Shown here in pieces: positions 16,164-26,086 of a DNA stretch of 64,000 nucleotides (positions are counted from its first letter, which is position 1; each line of letters begins with the position of its first letter). Location: assembly GCA_044356555.1 (NCBI GenBank), contig JBIKWB010000022.1:1-64000 (forward strand), written 5' to 3'. A program made the translations under genes and the position numbers. The notes under the pieces are model-generated. The model was not told the origin of the DNA. It was given only the letters and a program-made list of their open reading frames with translations, and searched no databases. The DNA is from Tous-C4FEB sp044356555 (lineage in GTDB: Bacteria > Verrucomicrobiota > Verrucomicrobiia > Opitutales > Opitutaceae).

Positions 16164-18737
16164 TCAGTTCAGGAAGATCGCTTCGTTGGTTTGGAAGAGG
16201 GCGTGGGCGAGTTTGGTCCAGGCGTCGACGGGGGCTAGAGACGCGTTCATCGCGATGCCGCCGGGGGGGCGGTTGTCCGTGCCGCCTTTTTTGGTCGCGG
16301 CCATGGCGGCGACTTTGTCGGCGATGCGCTGTTTTCGTTTCGCTTCTTGGGCGCTGGCGACGGAGGGGGCGAGCGGGACTTCGAGCGCTTTGCCCGTGGG
16401 GTTGGCTTTCACATAGCGGACGCCGAGTGAAACTTCCTGTTCGCTGGGCGGGCGTTGGTAGATGGCGAGGTAGAGCGAGGTCACGCGTTCCTGGTCGCTC
16501 TTGAGATCGGCGAAGGCGGGCCGGTGCGTGAGTTTGCGGGCGGTCTCGACGACGAGGGGGCTGTTCATGAGGAAGAGCGCCTGGGCGGGAACGATGGTTT
16601 CGTAACGGCGGCCGCTGGGAACATCGGGGCTGGGGAAATCGAACTGCGTGAGGAGTTCGGGCGGGTTGCGGCGGTCGATGTAGGTGTAGACGGCGCGGCG
16701 GGTGGCGAAATCTTCGGTGCCCATGCCGATGGATTTGCCGCCGAGCTTGGGCTCGAGTGTGCCGGCGATGGCGAGGAGGGAATCGTGGAGCTGCTCGAAG
16801 TCGAGGCGCCGGAGATTGGCGCGCCAGAGGTAATGGTTGTTGGGGTCCTGCGCGGCGAACTTGGGATTATTGGCGGAGCTTTGGCGGTAAGTCGCGCTAG
16901 TCACGATGAGGCGGTGGAGATTCTTGATCGACCAACCGCCTTCGACGAAGCGGGCGGCGAGGTAGTCGAGGAGTTCGGGGTGAGTGGGCGGGGAGGACAT
17001 GTTGCCGAGGTCGTCGGGGGTGGCGACGAAGCCGGCGCCGAAGTGTTGTTGCCAGATGCGGTTCACGAGGACGCGGGCGGTCATGGGGTTATTCGGATCG
17101 ACGATGGCGAGGGCGAGTTGGAGGCGGCCGCTGCCGTCTTTCCACTCGGGGCGATTTTTCGGATCGGGTGAAAGGATTTCGAGGAAACGGCGGGGGACGA
17201 CGGGGCCTTTGTTCTGGGCTTCGCCGCGGATGAGCACGGGATAGTCGCGGGAGCGGGGGACGTCGGCGACGACGTGGGCGCGGGCCGGGGCGCCGGGGTG
17301 GGACGAATCGAGGTCGCCGATTTCGCGGAGAACCTTGGTCTCGGCCCGGACCAATTCGCGGCGTTTTTCGGCGTCGCGGGAGCGGGATTTGCGGAAGGCG
17401 GCGTAGTCTGCCTCGACTTGGTCGGCTTGTTTTTTCAACTCGTCCGATTTGGCGAGGTAGTCGATGAGCTCGGGCGTTTTCGGAATCTTGGCCGAGAGCG
17501 TGGGCTGATCGCGGGCGAACTTGGGCTCGGTGACATTGGCGAAGACGCCGTAGAGCGAGTAGTAATCCTTGGTGGGAATGGGATCGAACTTGTGATCATG
17601 GCAACGGGCGCAGGTGGCGGTGAGGCCGAGAAAGGCTTTCGAGGTAACGTCGATGCGGTCGTTGATGATGTCGTGGGGATTGCCGTCGAACTTGTTGCCG
17701 AGGGAAAGAAAACCGAGGGCGGCGAGAACGCGCTGATCTTGGGGCGGCTCGGCGGAGGGGTTCTTGGCTTTTGATTTTTTGACGGACTCGGCGAGGAGGC
17801 GGTCGGCGGCGAGTTGTTCGACGACAAACTGGTTGTAAGGTTTGTCGCGGTTGAAGGCGTCGATGACGTAGTCGCGGTAGGTCCAGGCGTTGGCGTAGCG
17901 CAGGTCTTCGCGGCCTTTGGCGTCGCCCTTGGTGTCGGCGTAGCGGGCGACATCGAGCCAGTAGCGGCCCCAGCGTTCACCGTAGGCAGGGGAGGCCAGC
18001 AGGCGGTCGACGAGGGCGGCGTAGGCGGAGTCGGAATCACGGAGCGAATCGGATTCGAAGGCGATGATTTCGGCTTCGGTGGGTGGGAGGCCGGTGAGGT
18101 CGAAGGTGAGTCGGCGGATCAACGTGCGGCGATCAGCAGCGGGGTTGGGGGTGAGGCCGTGGTCTGCGAGTTTGGCGAGGATGAAGTGATCGACGGTGTT
18201 TTTGATCCACGCGGTGTCGGCGGCAGTGGCGGCGGCGGGGACGGCGGGCTTGCTGACGGGCTGGAACGCCCAGTGTTTTTTGCCGACGCCGCCGTAGCCG
18301 GCGGTGGCGGAACCGGGCTTGGTGGCGGTGGGGACGCGGGGATCGGGGGCGCCGCGGCGGATCCACTCGGTGAAGTCGGCGATTTGGGCGTCAGTGAGTT
18401 TTTTGCCCTTGGGGGGCATTTGGAGTTCTTCGTCTTTGTAACTGATCGCGGTGAGAAGGAGGCTGTCCGCAGGCTTGCCGGGGATGATGGCCGGGCCGGT
18501 GTCGCCGCCGGAAAGCAGGGCGGCGGACGAGTCGAGGAAGAGGCCGCCCTTGACGCGGTCGGCCTCGTGGCTGTGGCACTTGTAGCAATTCTCGATCAGG
18601 ACGGGGCGGATCTTGTTCTCGAAAAACTGGAGGTCGGCGGGGGAAATCGACGGCGCGGCGGCTGGCGCAGTGGCCTGGGCACGGGCGGTGGGGAGAAAGA
18701 GGAAGAGAGAGAGGAAAGCGAAAGAGAGGGGGCGCAT
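16164..18737 (-). CDS. PSCyt1 / DUF1549 / DUF1553 planctomycete-type cytochrome protein
   Basis: The 857-aa exported protein has a signal peptide (LSFAFLSLFLFLPTARA). The PSCyt1 heme domain has C51-x-x-C54-H55 (NCYKCHSHEAD). DUF1549 (about 170-380) contains PYGERWGRYWLDVARYADTKG-like sequence and a second CxxCH in TCARCHDHKFDPIPTKDYYSLY. C-terminal DUF1553 has PMTARVLVNRIWQQHFG and LIVTSATYRQSSANNP. At 857 residues it is on the short side, because the linker between the two DUFs is brief. It is probably a periplasmic or surface redox/hydrolytic protein of polymer degradation. The DUF1501 gene lies 14 nt upstream, the usual partner. Confidence 0.92.
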   Translation of the reverse strand: MRPLSFAFLSLFLFLPTARAQATAPAAAPSISPADLQFFENKIRPVLIENCYKCHSHEADRVKGGLFLDSSAALLSGGDTGPAIIPGKPADSLLLTAISYKDEELQMPPKGKKLTDAQIADFTEWIRRGAPDPRVPTATKPGSATAGYGGVGKKHWAFQPVSKPAVPAAATAADTAWIKNTVDHFILAKLADHGLTPNPAADRRTLIRRLTFDLTGLPPTEAEIIAFESDSLRDSDSAYAALVDRLLASPAYGERWGRYWLDVARYADTKGDAKGREDLRYANAWTYRDYVIDAFNRDKPYNQFVVEQLAADRLLAESVKKSKAKNPSAEPPQDQRVLAALGFLSLGNKFDGNPHDIINDRIDVTSKAFLGLTATCARCHDHKFDPIPTKDYYSLYGVFANVTEPKFARDQPTLSAKIPKTPELIDYLAKSDELKKQADQVEADYAAFRKSRSRDAEKRRELVRAETKVLREIGDLDSSHPGAPARAHVVADVPRSRDYPVLIRGEAQNKGPVVPRRFLEILSPDPKNRPEWKDGSGRLQLALAIVDPNNPMTARVLVNRIWQQHFGAGFVATPDDLGNMSSPPTHPELLDYLAARFVEGGWSIKNLHRLIVTSATYRQSSANNPKFAAQDPNNHYLWRANLRRLDFEQLHDSLLAIAGTLEPKLGGKSIGMGTEDFATRRAVYTYIDRRNPPELLTQFDFPSPDVPSGRRYETIVPAQALFLMNSPLVVETARKLTHRPAFADLKSDQERVTSLYLAIYQRPPSEQEVSLGVRYVKANPTGKALEVPLAPSVASAQEAKRKQRIADKVAAMAATKKGGTDNRPPGGIAMNASLAPVDAWTKLAHALFQTNEAIFLN

Positions 18738-18751
18738 GGTGGTCGGAGCGC

Positions 18752-20236
18752 TCAGGCGAGGACGGGTTTGACGACGTCGCCGGCGACGTCGGTGAGGCGG
18801 AAGTCGCGGCCGTTGAAGCGATACGTGAGCTTGGTGTGATCGAGGCCGAGGCAGTGGAGCATCGTCGCGTGGAGGTCGTGGACGTGGACCTTGTCGGTGA
18901 CGGAGGCGGCGCCGAATTCATCGGTCGCGCCGTGGACGGTGCCGCCCTTGATGCCGCCGCCGGCCAGCACGACGGAGAACGCCTTGGCGTTGTGATCGCG
19001 GCCGGGGTTGTCGTAGCCGTTTCTATCTTTGGTCGGCTTGCGGCCAAACTCACCGCCCCAAACGACGAGGGTGCTGTCGAGCAGGCCGCGCTGTTTGAGG
19101 TCGGCGAAGAGGGCGGCGAGCGGGCCGTCGATTTCACCGGCCTTGGTGGAGAGTTTCTCGTGGAGGTCCTGGTGGTGGTCCCAGCCGTTGTGCCAGACTT
19201 GGACGACGCGCACGCCGCGCTCGACGAGCCGGCGGGCGATAAGGAGTTGTTTGCCCTGTTGGCTGGTGCCGTAGGCGGCGCGGGTGGATTCGGATTCCTT
19301 GGTGATGTCGAACGCGTCGGTGGCCTCGGTCTGCATGCGGAAGGCGATCTCGTAGGATTCGAGGCGCGTCTCGAGGGCGGATTCGCGTTGGAGATTTTGG
19401 GCGTGGACCTGGTTGAGCTGGTTAACGAAGTCGAGTTGGCGGCGCTGCTCTTTGGGGGCGACGTAACTGTTGCGGATGTTTTGAATCATCTGCTGCACGT
19501 TGGCGGCGGTGGTGTTGACCGAGGCGCCTTGGAACGTGCCGGGGAGGAAGGCGGAGCCGTAATTGGTCACGCCACCGACGGGGAGCCGGCCGTCGCGCAA
19601 GGCGATGAAGCCGGGGAGATTTTGGTTTTCGGTGCCGAGGCCGTAGACGAGCCAAGAGCCGAGACTGGGCTTCACGATGCGGAGCGAACCGGTGTTCATG
19701 AAGACGGTGGCGACGTCGTGGGCGGGAATATCGGTCCACATGGAGCGGATGACGGCGAGGTCGTCGGCATGGGTGGCGGTCTTGGCAAAGGCGTCGCTGA
19801 CCTCGAGGCCGGAGCGGCCGTATTTTTGAAACTTGAAGGGCGAGCCCATGGCGATGCCGCCATCGGGGAGAGTCTTGCCGTCGCGGAGGGAGAGGGCGGG
19901 CTTGGGGTCCCACGTGTCGAGGTGGGAAGGGGCACCTTGGGCGAAGATATGAATGATGGCTTTGGCCTTGCCGGAGAAATGCGGAGGCTTGGGGAGAAGC
20001 GGACTGGGCCCGAGGGCGAGGGCGGAGGCAGCCGGCGCGCCACGGAGTTGGGATTGAGGGACGAGCGAGGCGAGGCCGAGGGCGCCGACGCCCATGCCGA
20101 CGCGGGAGAGGAACTGGCGGCGCGTTAGGAAGTAGTCCTCGAGGTCGGTCGAGATGCCGTGACAGGGATGAACGAGATGGGAAGCCGAAGCCGAGTTATG
20201 GCCGTGGAACCGGTCGGAGTGATGGTCAAGGGGCAT
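18752..20236 (-). CDS. DUF1501 family protein, Tat-exported
   Basis: The 494-aa protein has a twin-arginine signal (LTRRQFLSRVGMGVGALGLASL) and the DUF1501 body, an alkaline-phosphatase/sulfatase-superfamily-like fold. Recognisable blocks are KAIIHIFAQGAPSHLDTWDPKP, SFKQKYG-like and MWTDIPAHDV, RGVRVVQVWHNGWDHHQDLH, VVWGGEFGRKP and GRDHNAKAFSVVLAGGGIKGG. These genes are nearly always next to DUF1549/DUF1553 genes, as here (14 nt apart). The reaction is unknown. The start at 20236 gives an unusually long, His-rich leader before the RR motif; no better downstream ATG exists before it. Confidence 0.9.
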   Translation of the reverse strand: MPLDHHSDRFHGHNSASASHLVHPCHGISTDLEDYFLTRRQFLSRVGMGVGALGLASLVPQSQLRGAPAASALALGPSPLLPKPPHFSGKAKAIIHIFAQGAPSHLDTWDPKPALSLRDGKTLPDGGIAMGSPFKFQKYGRSGLEVSDAFAKTATHADDLAVIRSMWTDIPAHDVATVFMNTGSLRIVKPSLGSWLVYGLGTENQNLPGFIALRDGRLPVGGVTNYGSAFLPGTFQGASVNTTAANVQQMIQNIRNSYVAPKEQRRQLDFVNQLNQVHAQNLQRESALETRLESYEIAFRMQTEATDAFDITKESESTRAAYGTSQQGKQLLIARRLVERGVRVVQVWHNGWDHHQDLHEKLSTKAGEIDGPLAALFADLKQRGLLDSTLVVWGGEFGRKPTKDRNGYDNPGRDHNAKAFSVVLAGGGIKGGTVHGATDEFGAASVTDKVHVHDLHATMLHCLGLDHTKLTYRFNGRDFRLTDVAGDVVKPVLA

Positions 20237-20365
20237 GGGAAGAAAGACGCTGGGGGCGCGGGTTGGTTTCCCCGTGACGTGAAACGGCGAGGCAGAACAA
20301 AGCGTTACGAAGAAGAAAGCGCGCGGGACAACGAGAGGCGCGGGCAGAAGCAGGCTGTGCCGAAC

Positions 20366-20389
20366 GGGGGTCGACGCGCGACGCCCCTA
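20366..20389 (-). repeat. Short palindrome fused to the M48 gene stop codon
   Basis: On the minus strand the sequence is TAGGGGCGTCGCGCGTCGACCCCC, with the TAG at 20389-20387 being the stop of the M48 protease gene. It has the same layout as the 9004 copy (stop codon as first three bases) but divergent arms. Confidence 0.45.
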
Positions 20390-22381
20390 CTGCGGGAGCG
20401 GAGGAAGCGGTATGTCGAGGGTGGCGGCGATCGCGCGGAGGAGCTCGTATTCTTCGACGTGGACCTCGCCGTTGGCGGTGACGACGGCGGTCGCGGCGAC
20501 GAGGAGGCGTTGCTTGATCGGCGAGCTGGCGGAGGCGAGTTTGTCGAGGGCGACGTCGAGGGCGAGCAGGTCGATGGACGCCGCGGGCGCGTCGAGGCGA
20601 CCGTCGAGAAGCCTGAGTTGCGCGGCGCCGGCGGCGAAGGCGGCGGCGGTGTCGCCGGGGCTGGAGTGGGCGAGCACGGAAAGGACGGTGGCGATCTCGG
20701 GTGCGACGGCTTGGAAGGAGTAGATCTGGGTGATCGAGGTCGCGGGGGCGCGGGTGGCGGCGACGTTGCGCAGGAGAAGCTTTTGCAGGGCGAACTCGAA
20801 AGGGGAGACGCGAGAGTCGGCATGAACGAGCTCATCGAGCAGTTCGAAAAACGGTGCGAGGGCAGTGGGCTGCAGGGTTTTTAACGCGGGCAGGGCGAGT
20901 TGGAGCAGCGGGAGTTTTTGCTCTGGGCCGAGCGAGCGAAGAGGGGCGTCGAGGTTTTCGAGGAGATGCAGCGCCTCACCGCCGGCGCGGCTGGCGACGA
21001 GGGAGATTTGGCGACGTTGCGTAGTCTGGTGATCGGAGAGCACGAGACCGTAAAGAAGAACGGGTGCTTGGACGGGCGAGTGCGCGGCGGCGAGAAGACG
21101 CGGCGGCAGCGACGCGTGAAGGACCGCGGCCTCGCCGAGGAGGGCGAGGTTGAGCGAACCGGGTGGGAAGAATTTGGGCTGCGCGGCTCTCTGCTCTGGG
21201 TTGGCGGCGGCCGGAGTGCCACGGTCGCCCGAGGCGGGTGAAGTGAAGCCCCGGACTCGGGACCAGTTGTCGTAGGTCGCATCGAGGATTTTTGGCGGGT
21301 CGAAAACTTTGCCGTCGAAGGCAGGCTCGATGGCGCGGATGCGGACCTCAAGGGGAGGATGGGTGGCCCAGAGGCCGCCAAACGTAGATCGAAAACCCTG
21401 CGCGAAAAAGAAATGACCGATGGCGGCGCTCTTGGCGTGGGCGAGGGAGGAGCCCATCGCGTAGCCGGCGATCTTTTTGAGCGCGCCGCCGATACCGGCC
21501 GGGTTGCGGGTGAACTGGACCGCGGCGGCGTCGGCGAGAAATTCGCGTTGGCGGGAGACGGCAGCTTGGATGAGTCGGCCAAAAAAATAACCGACGTAGC
21601 CGATCACCAGGAGGCCGAGGCCGGCCGCGCCGATCGCGGCGATGAGGCCGCCGGAGTTCTTGCTGTTGCGCGAAGAGGTGACGCGGGTGCGGCCGAGCGA
21701 CGAGATGATACCGCGGCCGATGAGACCGAGGACAAGGATGCCGAAGATGAGCGATGTCAGGCGCAGGTTGAGGCGCATGTCGCCGTTGAGAATGTGGCTG
21801 AACTCGTGGGCGACGACGCCTTGGAGTTCGTCGCGGGTGAGTTTTTCCAAGGTGCCGCGGGTAACTGCGACGACGGCGTCGCTCGTGGTGAGGCCGGCGG
21901 CGAAGGCGTTGATGGCGGGCTCGTCGTCGAGGATGAAGACGCCGGGCATCACGATGCCGGAGGCGAGAGCCATTTCTTCGACCACGTTGAGCAGGCGGCG
22001 TTCGGCGAGGTCGGTGGTGTGCGGATCGACGCGGCGTCCGCCGACGCTCTCGGCGACGGCGGAACCGCCGCCGGAGAACTGGTGCCATTTATAAAGAGAG
22101 GCGAGGCCGACGACGGCGAGGGTGCCGAGGGTGACGAGGGCGAAGAGCTTGGGCTGCCAGAGAGAGGCGGAGGGGGAGAGCTGAGAGCGAAAAGCGGAGA
22201 GCTGAGAACGCTCGGAGTATCGGCTTGAGCGAGGGCGGTAATCGCTCTCGGCGATTTGGCGCGACAGGAAAACGGCGCCGAAGTAGCCGGCGGCAATGGT
22301 GCCGAGGACGGCGAGCGAGAAGAGCGCAACGAGCCGTGACGTGCGCTTTTTGGCGCGGGCTTGGGCTTCGAAGAAGTCCAT
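20387..22381 (-). CDS. M48 family metallopeptidase with C-terminal TerB-like region
   Basis: The 664-aa membrane zinc protease has TM helices at about 17-39 and 78-97, the catalytic H192-E-x-x-H196 (VVAHEFSHILNGD), further TM segments at about 208-230 and 245-270, and the third ligand E280 in SRQREFLADAAAVQFT. This is the HtpX-like layout. Beyond ~340 is a non-peptidase region that ends VTANGEVHVEEYELLRAIAATL, resembling the end of TerB-like helical domains. It is the last gene of a LemA / 63-aa protein / M48 group; LemA and M48 genes are frequent neighbours and may act together in envelope quality control. The stop codon is part of a palindrome. Confidence 0.9.
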   Translation of the reverse strand: MDFFEAQARAKKRTSRLVALFSLAVLGTIAAGYFGAVFLSRQIAESDYRPRSSRYSERSQLSAFRSQLSPSASLWQPKLFALVTLGTLAVVGLASLYKWHQFSGGGSAVAESVGGRRVDPHTTDLAERRLLNVVEEMALASGIVMPGVFILDDEPAINAFAAGLTTSDAVVAVTRGTLEKLTRDELQGVVAHEFSHILNGDMRLNLRLTSLIFGILVLGLIGRGIISSLGRTRVTSSRNSKNSGGLIAAIGAAGLGLLVIGYVGYFFGRLIQAAVSRQREFLADAAAVQFTRNPAGIGGALKKIAGYAMGSSLAHAKSAAIGHFFFAQGFRSTFGGLWATHPPLEVRIRAIEPAFDGKVFDPPKILDATYDNWSRVRGFTSPASGDRGTPAAANPEQRAAQPKFFPPGSLNLALLGEAAVLHASLPPRLLAAAHSPVQAPVLLYGLVLSDHQTTQRRQISLVASRAGGEALHLLENLDAPLRSLGPEQKLPLLQLALPALKTLQPTALAPFFELLDELVHADSRVSPFEFALQKLLLRNVAATRAPATSITQIYSFQAVAPEIATVLSVLAHSSPGDTAAAFAAGAAQLRLLDGRLDAPAASIDLLALDVALDKLASASSPIKQRLLVAATAVVTANGEVHVEEYELLRAIAATLDIPLPPLPQ

Positions 22382-22389
22382 GCTCGGAC

Positions 22390-22581
22390 TTAATTTTTCC
22401 CGAGGGGTCGATCAACCGGGTCGAGCACGACGATCAACGCCGTCGCGACGGGACCGAGGAAGAGGCTGGCCAAGAACCAATTCAGGCGGGAGCGATTTTT
22501 TGATTGGGCGAGCCCGGCGTTGATGAAGGCGAGCGTGCCCCAGCCCACGTAGAATTCGGGCGGCGGAGTTTTTGGGGTCAT
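22390..22581 (-). CDS. Small membrane protein, unknown function
   Basis: The 63-aa protein has two hydrophobic segments: about 10-24 (FYVGWGTLAFINAGLA) and 34-54 (LNWFLASLFLGPVATALIVVL). A basic stretch KNRSRLNW between them implies a hairpin with a cytoplasmic loop. I do not recognise a family. It is 8 nt from the M48 gene and 51 nt from lemA on the same strand, so probably co-transcribed with both. Confidence 0.65.
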   Translation of the reverse strand: MTPKTPPPEFYVGWGTLAFINAGLAQSKNRSRLNWFLASLFLGPVATALIVVLDPVDRPLGKN

Positions 22582-22632
22582 GTGCGGGACGGTAACATGG
22601 GGGCCGTTCGGAGACCGGCCCCACTTCGATCG

Positions 22633-23232
22633 TCAGTTGAACGAAACCTTCGGAGCATTCCGCTCGGTGGGGTCTTCGATCTTGAAGAGTTCGGCAGGTT
22701 GGAATCCGAACATGCCGGCGAAAATCACGTTAGGGAAAATCTCGCGGGCGGTGTTGTAGGCCATGACGGCGTCGTTGTAGGCCTGACGCGCGAAGCCGAC
22801 TTTGTTCTCGGTCGAGGTGAGCTCCTCGGTGAGCTGCATCATGTTTTGGTTGGCTTTGAGATCGGGGTATTGCTCGGAGACGACCATGAGGCGGGAGAGG
22901 GCGCCGCCGAGGCCGGCTTCGGCAGAAAGCAGACCTTTCATCGCGTTGCCATCGGCGGGATTGGCGGCGACGGCGGAGGCGGCGGCGGCGGCGATGTTAC
23001 GGGCTTTGATCACGGCCTCGAGCGTGGTGCTCTCGTGCTTCATGTAGCCCTTGGCGGTCTCGACGAGGTTGGGGATGAGATCGTAGCGGCGCTTGAGTTG
23101 GACGTCGATTTGGGCGAAGGCGTTTTTGAAGCGATTGCGGAGGGCGACGAGGGCGTTGTAGATGCTGGTGATCCAGAACGCGGCGATGAGAAAAATGGCG
23201 AAGATGACGCCGAGGATGATAAGGATGAGCAT
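22633..23232 (-). CDS. lemA: LemA family protein
   Basis: The 199-aa protein has one N-terminal TM helix (about 2-24, LILIILGVIFAIFLIAAFWI) and a coiled-coil four-helix body with the family signature YNALVALRNRFKNAFAQIDV followed by LKRRYDLIPNLVETAKGYM. The ending ..NVIFAGMFGFQPAELFKIED also fits LemA. The biochemical role is unsettled; LemA is often linked to M48 proteases and envelope stress. It is the first gene of the lemA / 63-aa / M48 group. It diverges from the TPR gene at 23393, and the ~160-nt gap must carry both promoters. Confidence 0.92.
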   Translation of the reverse strand: MLILIILGVIFAIFLIAAFWITSIYNALVALRNRFKNAFAQIDVQLKRRYDLIPNLVETAKGYMKHESTTLEAVIKARNIAAAAASAVAANPADGNAMKGLLSAEAGLGGALSRLMVVSEQYPDLKANQNMMQLTEELTSTENKVGFARQAYNDAVMAYNTAREIFPNVIFAGMFGFQPAELFKIEDPTERNAPKVSFN

Positions 23233-23392
23233 GGTAGCGTGGGAGTTCGGAGTGGGAGTGCGGAGGTTCGAAAGTCGTGGGCGGAGCGGATGAAACTATC
23301 CAGATGATAGGTCTAATCATGCGTCGGGCGAGGCGGAACTGGCCACATCGCGATTGATTGTTGGCCAAGGTCGAGCACGTTGGAGGGGAATC

Positions 23393-26020
23393 ATGCGTCC
23401 TCGTCGAAGTTCGACTTTTTTTCTCTCTTGGGTGGCGGCGTTTGCGGTTTTGCCGTGGACGTTGGCCCAAACTGAAGCGCCGTTGAACCGAGTGGTGCCA
23501 CTGGCCAGCACGACCGAAGCGGGGTCAACGAGTGGGACAGCGGCTTTGACGGCGTCGTCGGCCCAGCGGGCTCACGAACTGGGATTCCCGGTCACCGCGG
23601 CAGAGCTTTACCGCGTGGCGTTGGCCGATCCCGGCGCAGACCGCGCGGCGCTGACCTTGGGGCTGGCAACGGCTTTGCTTGACGAAGGCCGCGCGTCGGA
23701 GGCTGAGAAGGTGCTGAACGAATTTGTCGGCCTGCGGGGCAGTGCGTGGCAGTTGCGCGCCGGGTTGGCGGCGCTAGCTCTGCGCAAGATGGAGGTGGCG
23801 GGTGCGGCGGTGGCGGCGGTGAAAGAGACGGAGCTGACCGACGGGGATCGGGCTTGGTGGTTTTTCGCGCAGGCGTTGTTGGCGGGCGCGGCGGGCGATG
23901 TGAAAGCGACGAACAAGGCGTTCGAGCAGGCGCAGGCGGCCGCAGGATCGGACCTCGTGCGCACCCGTTTTCGGCTCGAGGAAGAGTGGTCGCTGTTGCG
24001 GCGTAGCGGGAGTGGTAACGAGGCCCAGCTCGCGGAACAGCGGCAGGCCATGGAACGGTCGGCTGGCCAGGCGCTGGGTTTTCTGGCGGCTCGGGGGTAT
24101 GCCGCGAATCTCAATGCGCTCGGCCGAAAGTCGCAGGCGATCGCGGTGATCAAGCAGCAGCTGCTGATTTTGCCGCGGGATGAACGGCAGTATTCCGATG
24201 ATTTTCGTTTGTGGCTCGGGTTGATTGCGGGTGCGGGGGAAGGGGAGGGGCGCGTGGCGTTGAGCGAACTGGTCGCGACGGGCAAAGATCCCGTGCGGCA
24301 ACGGATGGCGCTGCGTCTACTGGCGCAGGCCTCGGAGATAAATCCGGCGCGCGGGCAGTTGCGGGCGGAATTGGGGCGGCTCATCGCGTTGGTGCCGGCC
24401 CATCCGTTGCAGGAAGATTTTTATCTGTATCGGGCGAGTTTGCTATTGGGCGACAAGAGCTATGCGGCGGCGGAGAATGACGCCCGGGCTCTGTTGGAAA
24501 AATTTCCCGGATCGGGGTTGAAGGCGGAAGCGTTGGCCGTGTTGACCGGAGCGGCCTGGGAGCAGCGGCGTTACCGGTTGGCGGCGGACAGCGCAACGCG
24601 CGCGGCGGCGGCGATGGCGGCGGGCACACGGCGCGCTGAGTTGGGCGTTTTGGTAGCGGAGGCGTGGTTTCGGGCGCAGGATTTCAGATCTGCGGCTGAT
24701 GCCTATGCGGCGGTGCTGATGGACCCACCGGCGAATTTGACCGGGGTGAGATTGAGCGAACTCAAGTTTCAGCGGGTGCAAGCGGAGATCGAAGCGGGCG
24801 CCTTGGATGGGGCGAGCGCGGCGCTAGATGGACTGGTGCGTGAGCCGGATTTTCGCGCTGAGGAGCGTTGGAAAGCCGAGTGGAATTTGGCGCGGGCCCT
24901 GCAAGCGCTTGGAGCAGCAGGAGCGGCGGCGGCGTTCGAGCGGGTCGAGCGGCTTTTGGGCGGCGAAGTCGATCCGGGCCTATCGGCGGACCTGCGAGCG
25001 CGGCTCGAGTGGTTGAGGGCGCGGTTGACGCTGGACATTACCCCGGCGCAGCCGGCGAAGACTTTGGAATATCTTGTCATACTGGAGAAGACTCTGGCCG
25101 GGGTGTCTCCGGCGATGGGTAAGGAAATCGCAAGCTCCGCGGCCGTGGTAAAGGCGCAGGCGTTCTTCCGGCAAAACAACGAGGCGGCGGCGCTGGAGCA
25201 GTTAAGAAAATTGCGGGTGGAGTTCCCCGAATCGGAAGCGGCGGTATCGTCTTACCTCGAGGAGGCAGACCATTATGTGAAGCAGTTCAAATTAGTGGAA
25301 GCGCAGCAACTCTACACAAAATTGGCGGATGACTTTCCGAAGAACATCAATGCTCCGTACGCGCTGTATTTTGCGGCGTTGCAGGCTGAAGCGAGGGGTG
25401 AAGCCAACCTCGCGGAGGCCAATCGTTTGATCGAGGATTTGGTGAAACGTTATCCCCAGAGCGACCTGGTTTTCGCGGCGCGATTAAAGCAAGGACACCT
25501 TTTGCGAAAGCTGAATCAGTTTCCGCAGGCGCAGCAGGCCTACGAGGATTTGGTAAACAATTTTTCGGCGAGACCGGATGTGGTACTCGCGCAGTTGGCC
25601 TTGGCGCTAACTCACAATGCGCAGGCGGCGAGCGATCCTGCTCACCAAGAAAGCGCGCTCGCCTTGCTCGAAAATCTTCGTGATCGGGTGGATGCTCCGG
25701 TGGATGTGCGGGTCGAGGCGGGCTTCAATCTCGGGGCGGTGCTCAAGCAACGCGGTGAGTCCGAGAAAGCGGCGACGGTATGGTGGCGAGATGTTGTGAT
25801 GGCCTTTTTGATCGAGCCGAAAATGAGAGCGCAGCTGGGGGCAAAGGGGCCCTATTGGATAGCGAAAACACTGTTGGAGTTTGGCGCGCTAAGGGAGCGC
25901 CAGGGGAATTTGGAGGAAGCGAAAAATGCCTGGCTTCTGATGCTCAAGAGCGGGCTTCCGGGCGCGGGTCAGGCCACCGAAAAACTCGCGGCTTACGGGG
26001 TGCCCGCGCCCGTGCAATGA
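23393..26020 (+). CDS. Exported tetratricopeptide-repeat protein
   Basis: The 875-aa protein has a signal peptide (STFFLSWVAAFAVLPWTLAQ) and then helical repeats throughout. TPR/YbgF-like units are clearest at about 600-780 (QAQAFFRQNNEAAALEQLRK, LVEAQQLYTKLADDFPKN, EANRLIEDLVKRYPQSDLV, QFPQAQQAYEDLVNNF). ATG 23393 is chosen because a strong GGAGGGG lies 5 nt upstream; a longer in-frame form from 23354 has no such support. It heads a run TPR / ExbB-like / ExbD-like / unknown membrane protein on one strand, so it is probably a periplasmic partner of that inner-membrane complex. Confidence 0.85.
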   Translation: MRPRRSSTFFLSWVAAFAVLPWTLAQTEAPLNRVVPLASTTEAGSTSGTAALTASSAQRAHELGFPVTAAELYRVALADPGADRAALTLGLATALLDEGRASEAEKVLNEFVGLRGSAWQLRAGLAALALRKMEVAGAAVAAVKETELTDGDRAWWFFAQALLAGAAGDVKATNKAFEQAQAAAGSDLVRTRFRLEEEWSLLRRSGSGNEAQLAEQRQAMERSAGQALGFLAARGYAANLNALGRKSQAIAVIKQQLLILPRDERQYSDDFRLWLGLIAGAGEGEGRVALSELVATGKDPVRQRMALRLLAQASEINPARGQLRAELGRLIALVPAHPLQEDFYLYRASLLLGDKSYAAAENDARALLEKFPGSGLKAEALAVLTGAAWEQRRYRLAADSATRAAAAMAAGTRRAELGVLVAEAWFRAQDFRSAADAYAAVLMDPPANLTGVRLSELKFQRVQAEIEAGALDGASAALDGLVREPDFRAEERWKAEWNLARALQALGAAGAAAAFERVERLLGGEVDPGLSADLRARLEWLRARLTLDITPAQPAKTLEYLVILEKTLAGVSPAMGKEIASSAAVVKAQAFFRQNNEAAALEQLRKLRVEFPESEAAVSSYLEEADHYVKQFKLVEAQQLYTKLADDFPKNINAPYALYFAALQAEARGEANLAEANRLIEDLVKRYPQSDLVFAARLKQGHLLRKLNQFPQAQQAYEDLVNNFSARPDVVLAQLALALTHNAQAASDPAHQESALALLENLRDRVDAPVDVRVEAGFNLGAVLKQRGESEKAATVWWRDVVMAFLIEPKMRAQLGAKGPYWIAKTLLEFGALRERQGNLEEAKNAWLLMLKSGLPGAGQATEKLAAYGVPAPVQ

Positions 26021-26086
26021 ACCGGGCGATGAACCTTTCGCGTTTACGCGGCGTCGAGAATAACGTGTAGTGTGCGGCTTTTCGCG

